A DNA stretch of 64,000 nucleotides from Alphaproteobacteria bacterium (lineage in GTDB: Bacteria; Pseudomonadota; Alphaproteobacteria; Caulobacterales; Maricaulaceae), in NCBI GenBank assembly GCA_018222865.1, contig JAAEZM010000003.1:170458-234457 (forward strand), in the 5' to 3' direction. This document shows positions 28,219 through 36,404 of the stretch, piece after piece. The notes beneath the pieces are model-generated. The model searched no databases, was not told where the DNA came from, and saw only the letters and a program-made list of their open reading frames with translations. A program made the translations under genes and the position numbers. Numbering within the stretch: position 1 is the first letter of the stretch; every line of letters starts with the position of its first letter.

Positions 28219-29827
28219 GATTTCAGATGTTGTTTCGCAAATGCGTACCGGCCTGCCGCTCCTCGCTGCAGCCCTCCTCGTAACCGCATGCGGTACAACA
28301 TCCTCGCCGCCTCCGCCACCGGTCATTGTGGAAGAGCCTCCGGAAGTCTCCCTGCCGCCGGAGCCGGTTGAGGAAGAGCCCGTTGTCGAGGAGCGTGCCG
28401 GGCTGATCCCGCCGCACATGGAGGAGCGTGAGCTCTCCCGCGTCGCACTTCTCCTGCCGTTCTCCTCTGAGAATGCAGGAGCGCGGGCAGAAAGCCTTCG
28501 TCTTCTTCGCGCTGCTGAACTCGCCTTGTTTGAGCGCGCGGGCGGAAATCTCCTGATGATTCCGAAAGACACGCAGGGCACGCCAGACGGCGCTCGCTCC
28601 GCGGCGTTGGCTGCAGTTGAAGACGGCGCGGACATGATTATCGGGCCGCTCTTCGGACCGGCCGTTGCCGCTGCTGGCGAGGTGGCGCGCCAGGCAGGGA
28701 TCCCTGTCGTGGCATTCTCGACCGATGCTACGATTGCCGGGGATGGTGTTTACCTGCTGAGCTTCCCGCCAGAGATCGAGGTGGAGCGTGTGGTTGAATA
28801 CGCCGCGCGCCAGGGCGTCTGGCGCTACGCTTATCTCGGCTCCCAGAACCGCTATGGAACAGCCGTTTACAATGCGCTGCAAAACAGTGCGGCCATGACC
28901 GATGGCATGGTGACCTCGGAAGCTTTCTACACCGGTGATGTTGAGGCCATGTCCCGGGCCGCGGCGCGCTTGGCGGAGGATCGTTTCCTGCCCCTGACGC
29001 CCGAACAGGCAGATGAGCTGCGTCGCCGCGAATGGATCCCCGATCCTGAAATGCCCTTCCAGGCGGTGATCCTGCCGGAAGGCTCAACCCGTTTGCGTGC
29101 GCTGGGGCCGCTTCTGATTTCGCAATCGGTGGATCCTCTGGTTGTTCGCTTCCTCGGCACGGGTCTTTGGAATGATGACAGCCTCCTGCGTGAGCCCGCC
29201 CTGTATGGCGGCTGGTTCGCAGGGCCGGACCGGGCCGCGCGCGAGCGCTTTGATGCTTCCTATGAGCAGGCCTTCGGATCAGAACCATCCCGGATTTCGA
29301 GCCTGGCCTATGATGCCATGGCGCTTGCCGCGCATCTCGACGGTGGTGAGCTGGGCTTTTCGGCTGAAGCCATTGAGGTCGAGCAAGGCTTTATGGGCGC
29401 TGACGGCCTTTTCCGCTTTGGCGAAACAGGGGTGATCGAGCGTGGACTCGCCGTCTATGAATTGCGTTCGCGCGGTTTCCGGATCATCGAGCCGGCGCCA
29501 GCCAGTTTTGACCAGCCGCTCGTCGACCCGGCTCTGCTTGAAGATTTGCGTCTGCGCCGTGAGCTCTTGGCTGCGGAAGCGGGCATTGATCCGGCCTTCG
29601 ATCCTTATGAGCAGCTGCGACGCGAGCAGCGTGTGATCGTCAATATGAACCCTGACGATGTGATGGATCCGCGAGGCGGCCCGAATGAGGCCGGTGTCCT
29701 CGTGCTGGAAGAAGAGCCGGAAGAGCGCATTGATTACACACTCTTCCGCCGGGAAATGCCGGAGGACTATCCGCGTCCTGGTGATGAAGAGGAAGAGCTG
29801 GACGACGAGGATTTGCCGGAAGGCTAA
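28217..29827 (+). CDS. Penicillin-binding-protein activator, LpoA/YraM family lipoprotein
   Basis: A 536-residue lipoprotein with lipobox LVTAC (Cys25), a proline/glutamate-rich linker (about 30-60), then a type I periplasmic-binding-protein fold (about 70-430, with ARVALLLPFS-like RVALLLPFSS and MIIGPLFGPAVAA) and an acidic tail. In E. coli LpoA activates PBP1A from the outer membrane. The N-terminal TPR domain of E. coli LpoA is absent, as is normal outside Gammaproteobacteria. A second in-frame ATG at 28241 would also give a complete lipoprotein signal. The 3' end overlaps the convergent hemW by four bases. Confidence 0.85.
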   Translation: MISDVVSQMRTGLPLLAAALLVTACGTTSSPPPPPVIVEEPPEVSLPPEPVEEEPVVEERAGLIPPHMEERELSRVALLLPFSSENAGARAESLRLLRAAELALFERAGGNLLMIPKDTQGTPDGARSAALAAVEDGADMIIGPLFGPAVAAAGEVARQAGIPVVAFSTDATIAGDGVYLLSFPPEIEVERVVEYAARQGVWRYAYLGSQNRYGTAVYNALQNSAAMTDGMVTSEAFYTGDVEAMSRAAARLAEDRFLPLTPEQADELRRREWIPDPEMPFQAVILPEGSTRLRALGPLLISQSVDPLVVRFLGTGLWNDDSLLREPALYGGWFAGPDRAARERFDASYEQAFGSEPSRISSLAYDAMALAAHLDGGELGFSAEAIEVEQGFMGADGLFRFGETGVIERGLAVYELRSRGFRIIEPAPASFDQPLVDPALLEDLRLRRELLAAEAGIDPAFDPYEQLRREQRVIVNMNPDDVMDPRGGPNEAGVLVLEEEPEERIDYTLFRREMPEDYPRPGDEEEELDDEDLPEG

Positions 29828-30981
29828 TCGTCTAAGGCGGGTACAAGTTCCGAGGAAACACCATCGGCGAGGGCGCGGCCCTCGCGGGTGAGCCGGATAT
29901 GATGCCCCTCACGCTCGACAAGGCCGAGTTCGCTCATCTTCTGCGCGCCTTCAAGGTCAATATCGAAACCGGTCAGCGCGATCAGACGCTCGCGGTCGAG
30001 GCCGGTTTGCACGCGCATCCCCATCAAAATCCGCTCTGCGAGCTCATCCGCCGCTGACAGGCGGGCCCATGCGATCACACCGTCACCGGCTGTCTCGATG
30101 GCCTTGATATAGTCAGACGGTCGGCGCTGCGCTTCCGTGGCATATCGTCCGGCGCCCGAATGGCTGCCAAGACGGCCGTGAGCGCCAGGGCCAACACCGA
30201 TCCAGTCATCCCCGTCCCAGTAAAGCCGGTTGTGCCGCGACTGCGCGTGCGTGCTCCTGGCGAGATTGGAGATCTCATAGGGGGCAAAGCCCGCTTCAGC
30301 GCACACGGTCTCGGTCAGGGCGTAGAAGTCCGCAGCGTCATCAGGCTCAAGGGCAAGCCTCTCGCCGCGCTCAGCACGTTTGCCAAAGGCCGTCCTGGGC
30401 TCAATGGTCAGCTGATAGGGCGAGAGATGGCCCGCGCCTGTAGCGATCGCGGTCTTGAGCTCCTCATGCCAGTGATCCAGGGATTGCCCGGCCCAGGCAT
30501 AGATGAGGTCGATGGAGATTTCATCGAAGACCTGCTGGGCCAAGCGGATCGCATCAATCGCGCCCCGGGCATTGTGATCGCGGCCAAGGCGTTTGAGTAC
30601 GTCATCGTCGAAGCTTTGAATGCCAAGAGACAGTCGGTTCAGCCCGGCGGCGCGAAAATCCGTAAAGCGAGCCGCATCATTCGGATTGGCCTCCAGCCCG
30701 ATCTCAGCGTTCGAGGCCAGCCCCCATAAACCCGCCGCATGATCAATCAGGGCGCTCAGCTGGCCTGGCTCGAGTAGCGATGGCGTGCCGCCTCCGAAAT
30801 GCACACTGCTCAGACGACGCGCCCCCGTGCGTTCACGCCAAGCGGTCATATCCTTCATGATGGCCGTGAGAAGGGCATCCGTATCGCCCTTGGGGCGATA
30901 GACGTTGAAGTCGCAATAGGGGCAGATATGCGCGCAATAGGGCCAGTGAATATAAAGCCCGAGGCGCGGGGTGTCGGTCAT
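29824..30981 (-). CDS. hemW: Radical-SAM heme chaperone HemW
   Basis: A 385-residue radical-SAM protein with CAHICPYC (Cys16, 20, 23) coordinating the [4Fe-4S] cluster and followed by DFNVY. The segment VHFGGGTPSLL is the SAM-binding GGGTP motif, and a HemN_C domain forms the C-terminus. These proteins were formerly annotated as oxygen-independent coproporphyrinogen oxidase, but HemW transfers heme to respiratory proteins. The fourth cysteine of true HemN (CxxxCxxCxC) is Phe here, which supports HemW. It overlaps rdgB by four bases. Confidence 0.9.
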   Translation of the reverse strand: MTDTPRLGLYIHWPYCAHICPYCDFNVYRPKGDTDALLTAIMKDMTAWRERTGARRLSSVHFGGGTPSLLEPGQLSALIDHAAGLWGLASNAEIGLEANPNDAARFTDFRAAGLNRLSLGIQSFDDDVLKRLGRDHNARGAIDAIRLAQQVFDEISIDLIYAWAGQSLDHWHEELKTAIATGAGHLSPYQLTIEPRTAFGKRAERGERLALEPDDAADFYALTETVCAEAGFAPYEISNLARSTHAQSRHNRLYWDGDDWIGVGPGAHGRLGSHSGAGRYATEAQRRPSDYIKAIETAGDGVIAWARLSAADELAERILMGMRVQTGLDRERLIALTGFDIDLEGAQKMSELGLVEREGHHIRLTREGRALADGVSSELVPALDD

Positions 30982-31565
30982 GCCTTGAATTCCGCCTCCA
31001 TCATGAGGGCCAGGGCGCGTCCGCGATGGCTGAGAGCGCGCTTTTCCTCCATGCTCATCTGCGCAAATGTCCGATCATATCCTTTGGGCTGGAAGATCGG
31101 GTCATAGCCAAAACCGGCCTCGCCGCGTGGCGGCCAGACGATCTCGCCCTCGACTTCGCCGCGATAAAGGCGCGTCTTGGAGCCCGGCTTCGCCACAGCA
31201 ATAACGCAGACAAACCGCGCTGTGCGGTCCCGAGAGGCGCCCAATGCGTCATGAACGCGCTGCATGGCGCGCTGGAAATCGCGCGGCTCGCCCGCCCAGC
31301 GCGCGGAATAAATCCCCGGCGCGCCGTCCAGAGCGTCTACAGAAAGGCCGCTATCATCGGCCAAACAGACCTTTTCAACAGCCTTTGCGGCGGCCTCAGC
31401 CTTCAGCGCAGCATTACCTTCAAATGTCGGCTCTGTTTCATCGGGTTCAGGAAGTGACAGATCAGAGGCGCTGAGAAGCGACACGTCCCGCCTCTCCAGG
31501 AGGTCTTTTAACTCTTTGATTTTACCAGCATTATGGCTGGCCAATACCCATGTTTCCTGGCTCAT
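30978..31565 (-). CDS. rdgB: XTP/dITP diphosphatase (RdgB/HAM1)
   Basis: A 195-residue house-cleaning pyrophosphatase. It begins with the substrate motif SHNAGKIKEL and contains DDSGLSVDALDGAPGIYSAR and the closing SHRGRAL. It hydrolyses non-canonical purine triphosphates such as dITP and XTP. I chose the ATG that gives MSQETWVLASHNAG; an in-frame ATG at 31586 is an alternative and would add seven residues. Its stop overlaps the hemW ATG (ATGA). The rph-rdgB-hemW association of the class is broken here by the inserted DUF2975 module. Confidence 0.93.
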   Translation of the reverse strand: MSQETWVLASHNAGKIKELKDLLERRDVSLLSASDLSLPEPDETEPTFEGNAALKAEAAAKAVEKVCLADDSGLSVDALDGAPGIYSARWAGEPRDFQRAMQRVHDALGASRDRTARFVCVIAVAKPGSKTRLYRGEVEGEIVWPPRGEAGFGYDPIFQPKGYDRTFAQMSMEEKRALSHRGRALALMMEAEFKA

Positions 31566-31748
31566 TTCGCTCTCTTGTCCCCCCATATTCTTATCGCCTT
31601 TCGAAAAATTCATATCGAAAAACGATATTTTTCGCTTGCCATCTCCCAGCCTCTCGTTTATCGATAAACAACAAGGACGGGAGACATCGTCCTTCCCAGT
31701 CGAAAGACAACGGTAATTGGTCAGATGCAACAGAAAGGAAACAGTGAG
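31566..31748. other. Intergenic region between rdgB and the 41-residue ORF
   Basis: About 180 bases divergent between rdgB and the small ORF. It is visibly richer in A+T than the flanks and contains the TATCG palindromes described separately, plus CGAAAAAT and ATTTTTCG in opposite orientation around the first palindrome. An ATG at 31725 is in frame with the small ORF, eight codons upstream of the start I prefer. Apart from these I see no gene. Confidence 0.6.
31612..31669 (+). promoter_or_regulatory. Operator-like palindromes before the peptide/DUF2975/HTH module
   Basis: ATATCG-AAAAA-CGATAT (31612-31628) is an inverted repeat with a 5-base spacer, and GTTTATCGATAAAC (31656-31669) is a 14-base perfect palindrome; both contain TATCG. 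Between them lies TTGCCA, a fair -35, and the second palindrome falls where a -10 would be (TTTATC/TATCGA). The arrangement suggests a promoter repressed by a dimer, plausibly the short HTH protein of the module. All inference from sequence symmetry. Confidence 0.45.
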
Positions 31749-31874
31749 ATGGTCAGGTCCAAAGCTAATAAAGGTAACAAAGCACGTTCGGTCGCTTCCA
31801 TTGCGATCAATATGATGCTGGTCGTTTCCGTCGCTGCCGGCGCGTTTTACGCACTCTCCCCGGTGGTCGCGTGA
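31749..31874 (+). CDS. Small single-pass membrane protein, 41 residues
   Basis: An ATG-to-TGA frame encoding 41 residues: a basic start (MVRSKANKGNKARS) and one hydrophobic stretch (IAINMMLVVSVAAGAFYAL). AAGGAAACAGTGAG precedes the ATG, giving a plausible ribosome-binding site. Positive-inside charge predicts an N-in helix. It is the first frame of the DUF2975/HTH unit and is followed by 81 bases before the next gene. I do not recognise a family. Short length makes coding status uncertain, but the composition is that of a genuine small membrane protein. Confidence 0.5.
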   Translation: MVRSKANKGNKARSVASIAINMMLVVSVAAGAFYALSPVVA

Positions 31875-31955
31875 TTGGTAATGCCCGGTGAGGCTGGCCT
31901 AAAAAGCCCGTAAGAGGCTAGAGAGTCAGTCTCATCGCAGAAGGAAGGGTAGGGC

Positions 31956-32504
31956 ATGAAAGCACTAGGTCGCGGGTCTCTGGCGTCGGCATTGAAAGTC
32001 GTGCTGGATATCGTCTGGTACTTGGCGTGGGCCGCACTGGTCTTTGCGTCAGTGGTCCTTGTCGCCGCGGCGGCAGCTTTCATCATGGATTTTCTGGGCT
32101 ATGAGCCCGGGATTCTGACTGCCATCTTCGAGCAATTGCGGCAGCATGGCTGGGTTTATCCCATCTTTGTCGCTGAAATTATCGCGCTGATGATCGTGGT
32201 GGATCGTTTGCGCCGGATCTTCGCCACCTTGGTGGCTGGTGATCCGTTTGTACCGGAGAATGCAGGCCATTTGCGGGTTATCGCTATCGCAATCGCGGCC
32301 TATCAAATTCTTCGTCATGTCACCCAAGGCGCCGTGGCGATGGTGCTGACGCTGATGGATGCGCCCGTTGAAGGCAGCAATCAGCTTCAGGTAACGCCCG
32401 ATATCGATCTGGGCGCCTGGTTCGCGGTGGCAGCATTACTTGTCTTTGCGGAAGTGTTCCGCGAAGGGGCGCGTATGCGCCAAGAACAGAAACTCACGAT
32501 TTAG
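31956..32504 (+). CDS. DUF2975-like four-helix membrane protein
   Basis: A 182-residue protein with about four hydrophobic helices (approximately 13-43, 62-78, 102-124 and 150-170). The segment VDRLRRIFATLVAGDPFVPENAGHLRVIAIAIA fits the DUF2975 pattern (read here as GDPFVPENAGHLR). GGAAGGGTAGGGC precedes the ATG. DUF2975 genes usually sit beside a very short Cro/C1-type regulator, as here (12 bases to the next ATG). No function is established for the family. Confidence 0.8.
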   Translation: MKALGRGSLASALKVVLDIVWYLAWAALVFASVVLVAAAAAFIMDFLGYEPGILTAIFEQLRQHGWVYPIFVAEIIALMIVVDRLRRIFATLVAGDPFVPENAGHLRVIAIAIAAYQILRHVTQGAVAMVLTLMDAPVEGSNQLQVTPDIDLGAWFAVAALLVFAEVFREGARMRQEQKLTI

Positions 32505-32516
32505 GGAGGCGCCATC

Positions 32517-32753
32517 ATGCCCATTCGCGTCACCCTGGACCGTATGCTCCTCGAGCGCCGCATGTCGCTGACAGAATTGTGCGACCGTGTCGGCATCACC
32601 ATGGCCAACCTGTCCATCCTCAAGACGGGTAAGGCCAAAGCCGTACGCTTCTCCACGCTGGAGGCGCTGTGCAAGGAATTGGGTTGTCAGCCGGGGGACT
32701 TGTTGTCCTTCGACGAAGACGACGAAGACGCGGATCAGGACGCTGCCGAATAG
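32517..32753 (+). CDS. Short Cro/C1-type HTH transcriptional regulator (YozG-like)
   Basis: A 78-residue protein that is almost entirely one helix-turn-helix domain (RRMSLTELCDRVGITMANLSILKTGK; key helix MANLSILKTG) followed by an acidic tail (DEDDEDADQD). It matches the small HTH partners of DUF2975 membrane proteins (the YozG-YoaS pairing in Bacillus). The immediate spacing to the DUF2975 gene implies cotranscription. It could repress the module through the TATCG palindromes upstream, but nothing in the sequence proves this. Confidence 0.85.
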   Translation: MPIRVTLDRMLLERRMSLTELCDRVGITMANLSILKTGKAKAVRFSTLEALCKELGCQPGDLLSFDEDDEDADQDAAE

Positions 32754-32778
32754 GCGCGAATGATCTGAGTGAGAGGCT

Positions 32779-32897
32779 CCCGCTCTTTTGGGCGGGTGAA
32801 AACAGACGGCGGGAACGGGCCTGCGCGGTACGCCCCTTCCCAAGAGGCCGGGCAGGCCATTTTCAGCCCCCCAGCGCGTTCCCGCCGTCTGTCTTTT
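32779..32897 (+). terminator. Two-part stem-loop: bidirectional terminator or structured RNA
   Basis: A small hairpin (CCCGC 32779-32783 with GCGGG 32792-32796) is followed by a long one. In the long one ACAGACGGCGGGAACG (32802-32817) pairs perfectly with CGTTCCCGCCGTCTGT (32877-32892), and the inner GGCCTGC (32818-32824) pairs with GCAGGCC (32852-32858), leaving an 18-base bulge on the 3' side. CTTTTTCT follows on the plus strand and TTTTCACC follows on the minus strand. It lies between the convergent HTH gene and rph, so a bidirectional terminator is the simplest reading. Its size and internal stem exceed those of ordinary terminators. Confidence 0.6.
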
Positions 32898-32914
32898 TCT
32901 ACCCTTGAGCCGGA

Positions 32915-33634
32915 TTAAAGGCCCAGAGCAGATCTCTGCAGGACGGACAAGTCCGCCACACCCGCTTTCGCCAGTTCAAACAATTCGCCGAACGCAGCTT
33001 CCGGGATAGGACGGTCTTCCGCCGTCGCCTGAATTTCAACGATAGCGCCATCTGCGGTCAAAACAAAGTTCGCATCCGCCTCGGCCCGGCTATCTTCCTC
33101 ATATTCAAGGTCGAGACGGCACTCGCCATCAATGACGCCGCAGGAAATCGCAGCCAGTTGCCCATAGACCGGGTCTGCGTCCAGAACGCCTTCTTCCATC
33201 AGGTATTTTGTCGCCATTTTCAGCGCGACCCAGGCGCCGGTAATCGCAGCCGTTCGCGTGCCGCCATCAGCCTGGATCACATCACAATCAACCGTGATCT
33301 GGCGCTCGCCGAGGGCTTTGAGATCAACGACAGCGCGCAGGGAGCGACCAATCAGGCGCTGGATTTCCTGGGTGCGCCCGGATTGTTTGCCTGAGCTGGC
33401 TTCGCGACGCATGCGCGAATGGGTCGAACGCGGCAGCATGCCGTATTCACCGGTAACCCAACCCTTATTGCTGCCGCGCATCCAGGGCGGGACATTTTCT
33501 TCCACGCTCGCCGTGCACAGGACATGGGTGTGGCCAAATTTCGCCAGACAGGAGCCTTCGGCATACCGGGTGACGCCGGTTTCCAGCGTGACATCGCGCA
33601 AGGCATTGGGGTTACGGCCGAAAGGTCTGGGCAT
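32915..33634 (-). CDS. rph: Ribonuclease PH
   Basis: A 239-residue phosphorolytic 3'-5' exoribonuclease that trims tRNA 3' ends. Diagnostic pieces are the start [18 protein letters not shown], the region [17 protein letters not shown], and [20 protein letters not shown], with [19 protein letters not shown] at the phosphate-binding core. Full length for the family. It is divergent from hrcA, the usual alphaproteobacterial pairing hrcA/rph. Confidence 0.95.
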   Translation of the reverse strand: MPRPFGRNPNALRDVTLETGVTRYAEGSCLAKFGHTHVLCTASVEENVPPWMRGSNKGWVTGEYGMLPRSTHSRMRREASSGKQSGRTQEIQRLIGRSLRAVVDLKALGERQITVDCDVIQADGGTRTAAITGAWVALKMATKYLMEEGVLDADPVYGQLAAISCGVIDGECRLDLEYEEDSRAEADANFVLTADGAIVEIQATAEDRPIPEAAFGELFELAKAGVADLSVLQRSALGL

Positions 33635-33773
33635 GAAGGCTCTCCTGATTGATTATCGAGGCGCTGGTAGCGGGGATTGGCAGCGGGGGCAAGCGAGGCG
33701 ATGCGGTGTTTGTCGACCGCTTGAGGATCAAGAAGGAATTGAACCGGCGAATTCCTCGGCTTAAGTGATGGGT

Positions 33774-34844
33774 ATGAGCGTGAATGAAACCCAATCACCC
33801 CTCGCCCATCTCGACGAGCGGATGCGGCTGATCTTCAGGGAGATCGTCGAGACCTATCTCACTACCGGTGAGCCTGTGGGCTCGCGCACGCTTTCACAAT
33901 CGGGGCGGCTGACACTCTCGCCGGCCTCGATCCGCAATACGATGTCGGATCTGGCGCAGCTCGGCTTGCTCACGGCGCCGCATTCCAGTGCCGGGCGCAT
34001 GCCGACCCATACGGGGTTGCGCCTGTTCGTCGATGGCTTGTTGCAAGTCGGTGAGCTTTCAACGGATGAACGTCGAAGCATTGAAGGGCAGGTGGGAGCA
34101 TCCGGCCGCGGCGTCAACGAGTTACTGGGAGAAGCCTCGGCGCTCTTGTCGGGATTGGCTGGCGGTGCCGGGCTCGTCGTGACGCCGAAGCAGGAAGCGC
34201 CGCTTCGCCACATCGAATTCGTCTCCATTTCGCCGGTTGAAATGCTGGCAGTGCTGGTCTTTGCCGATGGTCATGTCGAGAACCGTTTGATGCGAACCCC
34301 GGAAGGTTTGCCGCCCGCAGCGCTGATTGAAGCAGGGAATTATCTCTCCAATCGCTTGCGCGGACGGACGCTGAGCGAGGCGCGTGACGGCATTTCTGAC
34401 GAGATTTCCGCGCATCAAACCCAGCTCGATGAGGCAGCGGCGTCGCTTGTAACCCAGGGGCTGGCCGACTGGACCGGTGCCGATGGCGAGCGCGCCCTGA
34501 TCATTCGCGGCCAGGCCAAACTGCTCGAAAGCGTTTCGGCGGTCGAGGATTTGGAGCGGATCCGCCTGCTTTTTGAAGATATTGAGCGCAAGCAAGAACT
34601 CATCGCATTGATGGACAAGGCCCGTGATGCTGAGGGCGTGCGGCTGTTCATTGGTGCGGAGAACCCGCTTTTCAGCTTGTCGGGTTCCAGCGTGATCGTG
34701 GCTCCCTATATGAATAGCGAGCAGCAGATCATTGGCGCGCTGGGTGTAATTGGCCCCACGCGTTTGAACTACGCCCGTGTTATCCCCCTCGTCGATTACA
34801 CCGCCCGCGTGGTGGGTCAGATACTCGATGGCGGGCGGACCTAA
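33774..34844 (+). CDS. hrcA: Heat-inducible transcription repressor HrcA
   Basis: A protein of about 356 residues with an N-terminal winged helix ([27 protein letters not shown]; key part EPVGSRTLS) and the [22 protein letters not shown] region, then a GAF-like dimerisation domain ending [19 protein letters not shown]. HrcA represses chaperone operons through CIRCE elements; no CIRCE is visible in this window, so its targets (commonly groESL) lie elsewhere. In-frame starts at 33765 (GTG) and 33768 are possible alternatives. grpE follows by 23 bases. Confidence 0.94.
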   Translation: MSVNETQSPLAHLDERMRLIFREIVETYLTTGEPVGSRTLSQSGRLTLSPASIRNTMSDLAQLGLLTAPHSSAGRMPTHTGLRLFVDGLLQVGELSTDERRSIEGQVGASGRGVNELLGEASALLSGLAGGAGLVVTPKQEAPLRHIEFVSISPVEMLAVLVFADGHVENRLMRTPEGLPPAALIEAGNYLSNRLRGRTLSEARDGISDEISAHQTQLDEAAASLVTQGLADWTGADGERALIIRGQAKLLESVSAVEDLERIRLLFEDIERKQELIALMDKARDAEGVRLFIGAENPLFSLSGSSVIVAPYMNSEQQIIGALGVIGPTRLNYARVIPLVDYTARVVGQILDGGRT

Positions 34845-34867
34845 CCGGAGACCAAGGACGAAAAAGA

Positions 34868-35464
34868 ATGAGCGAACAGGACAACACCCCGTCGCCGGAA
34901 GAGACCGAAGCTGTTGAAACAGGCGAGACGTCGGACGCGAAAACGGCAGATCAGTATGAAGCGGAAATCGCCGAGCTGAATGATCGCCTTCTGCGTATTG
35001 CCGCTGAAGAGCAGAATACGCGCCGCCGTGCCGAGAAGGAGAAGGCCGATACGCGTGCCTATGCGGTGACGAGTTTCGCGCGCGACATGCTCGATGTGGC
35101 GGATAATCTCTCTCGCGCCCTGGCCGCTGTTGATGAGGCGAGCCTGGAGAACGAGGCCATGAAGAATCTCGTCGATGGTGTCGCCATGACAGAGAAGGCA
35201 CTGATCGCGAAGATGGAAAACCATGGCATCAAGCCGGAAAATCCGGAGCCCGGTGCTGCCTTTGATCCCAATATCCACCAGGCTGTCGCACAAATCCCGT
35301 CTGAACAGCCCTCTGGTACAATCGCCTCCGTCATGCAGGTCGGATATGTGATCTCTGGGCGGACGCTTCGCGCGGCCATGGTGGCGGTCTCTGCCGGTGC
35401 CCCGAGCGCACCGCAAACCCCGCCGACAGGTGAAACCGGCGGCAGTGTGGATGTGAAGGCTTAA
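34868..35464 (+). CDS. grpE: Nucleotide exchange factor GrpE
   Basis: A 198-residue co-chaperone: an acidic N-terminal segment, a long coiled-coil helix (about 30-75, ending TRAYAVTSFARDMLDVADNL) and the C-terminal beta domain with FDPNIHQAV and the ending VMQVGYVISGRTLRAAMVAV. It releases ADP from DnaK, whose gene lies 5 kb downstream. AAGGACG precedes the ATG. The stop codon lies inside a 20-base perfect palindrome. Confidence 0.95.
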   Translation: MSEQDNTPSPEETEAVETGETSDAKTADQYEAEIAELNDRLLRIAAEEQNTRRRAEKEKADTRAYAVTSFARDMLDVADNLSRALAAVDEASLENEAMKNLVDGVAMTEKALIAKMENHGIKPENPEPGAAFDPNIHQAVAQIPSEQPSGTIASVMQVGYVISGRTLRAAMVAVSAGAPSAPQTPPTGETGGSVDVKA

Positions 35465-35472
35465 GCCTTCAC
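35453..35472 (+). terminator. Perfect 20-base palindrome across the grpE stop codon
   Basis: GTGAAGGCTT followed directly by AAGCCTTCAC. The grpE TAA is at its centre, and it ends 18 bases before the next ATG. There is no U-run; it may act as a weak terminator or a barrier that reduces readthrough into the next gene. Confidence 0.4.
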
Positions 35473-35489
35473 GCCCGAAGGGGCTTGCG

Positions 35490-36266
35490 ATGATCCTCAC
35501 CTCATTGTCCAAGGCAATCCGCGAGCAGAACTATTATGCGGTTGTTCTGGAATTCCTGATTGTGATCGCCGGTGTGGTCATCGGTTTCCAGATCAATGCC
35601 TGGAATGAGGCGCGCGCCGAGGAAGCCGCTGAGCGTCGCGCTCTTGGCCGCTTGCTGGAAGAAACAGAGCGTGCGGTCGCCTATTGGGAAGCCGCCGCGG
35701 AGAATGCGGCTCGCAATAACAATAATCGTCGCATCCTTGTAGAAGCGCTTAACCAAGGTGCGGCCGAGGTCTCAGAAGAGCCTGCCCTCCAAGACGCCCT
35801 GCTGCGTCTGGGGCATTACCCGTCCATTCGGGCGCCGCGCGCGGTTCTTGATGAATTGGTCGCTACCGGAGCGTTTTCGCGGATCAGCGATGAAGCTTTG
35901 CGCACGGCGGTATCGGCCTACACGGCGGAACTGGCCTATATTGATGGTCAGCTCGTGCAATTCAGAACCAGCCATTTGAAGGTCGAGACAGCGTTTGAAG
36001 GGCGTGTGTTCAGCGTTTATGACGCCGAAGCCGCGTCTCTGAGACGGTTTGACTATGATCTTGCTGCCTTGTCGCAGGACCGGCAATTCGTCAGCCATAT
36101 CCTCGATCTCGTGCGTAATCAGTTGCAGTTTGAATTCTATTATCGCGGCGCCCTGGAGCAGACTGACGCGCTGTGCACCCGTTTGGCCATCGCGTTGAAC
36201 GAAACCTGCGCCACGTCCAGTGAAATCGTTGACGATGAACGGACCCGCCGCGGGGTCAATGAATAG
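35490..36266 (+). CDS. DUF6090-like single-pass membrane protein
   Basis: A 258-residue protein with one N-terminal helix in FLIVIAGVVIGFQINAWNEA, directly followed by a long charged helical region. The pattern of a hydrophobic helix running into QxNxWNE is that of the DUF6090-type proteins frequent in marine bacteria; I assign it by that resemblance only. The rest is helical and presumably outside or inside the inner membrane as a soluble domain; topology is not clear. No function is known. It is 26 bases after grpE, and the upstream palindrome may separate their expression. Confidence 0.7.
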   Translation: MILTSLSKAIREQNYYAVVLEFLIVIAGVVIGFQINAWNEARAEEAAERRALGRLLEETERAVAYWEAAAENAARNNNNRRILVEALNQGAAEVSEEPALQDALLRLGHYPSIRAPRAVLDELVATGAFSRISDEALRTAVSAYTAELAYIDGQLVQFRTSHLKVETAFEGRVFSVYDAEAASLRRFDYDLAALSQDRQFVSHILDLVRNQLQFEFYYRGALEQTDALCTRLAIALNETCATSSEIVDDERTRRGVNE

Positions 36267-36404
36267 TCGCCATTGCGGTTTATCCCGCATCGTTCCTGAT
36301 AGACCGGTTGCTATCACGCCGCTTCACATCCCCTTCATCGCTCTCGCCAATCGATCCCGGCTGATCCAATATGATCCCCGGATTTTCGTGAGGGGTGTGA
36401 TCTG

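Noticed and set aside
32760-32900. SRP (4.5S) or 6S RNA in the stem-loop region
   Set aside because: Lacks the SRP GGAAGGAAGCAG core and has no convincing 6S arrangement; kept only as an unassigned structure.
34122-35201. Minus-strand open frame of 359 codons across hrcA and grpE
   Set aside because: Spans two real genes in antisense; no coherent domain.
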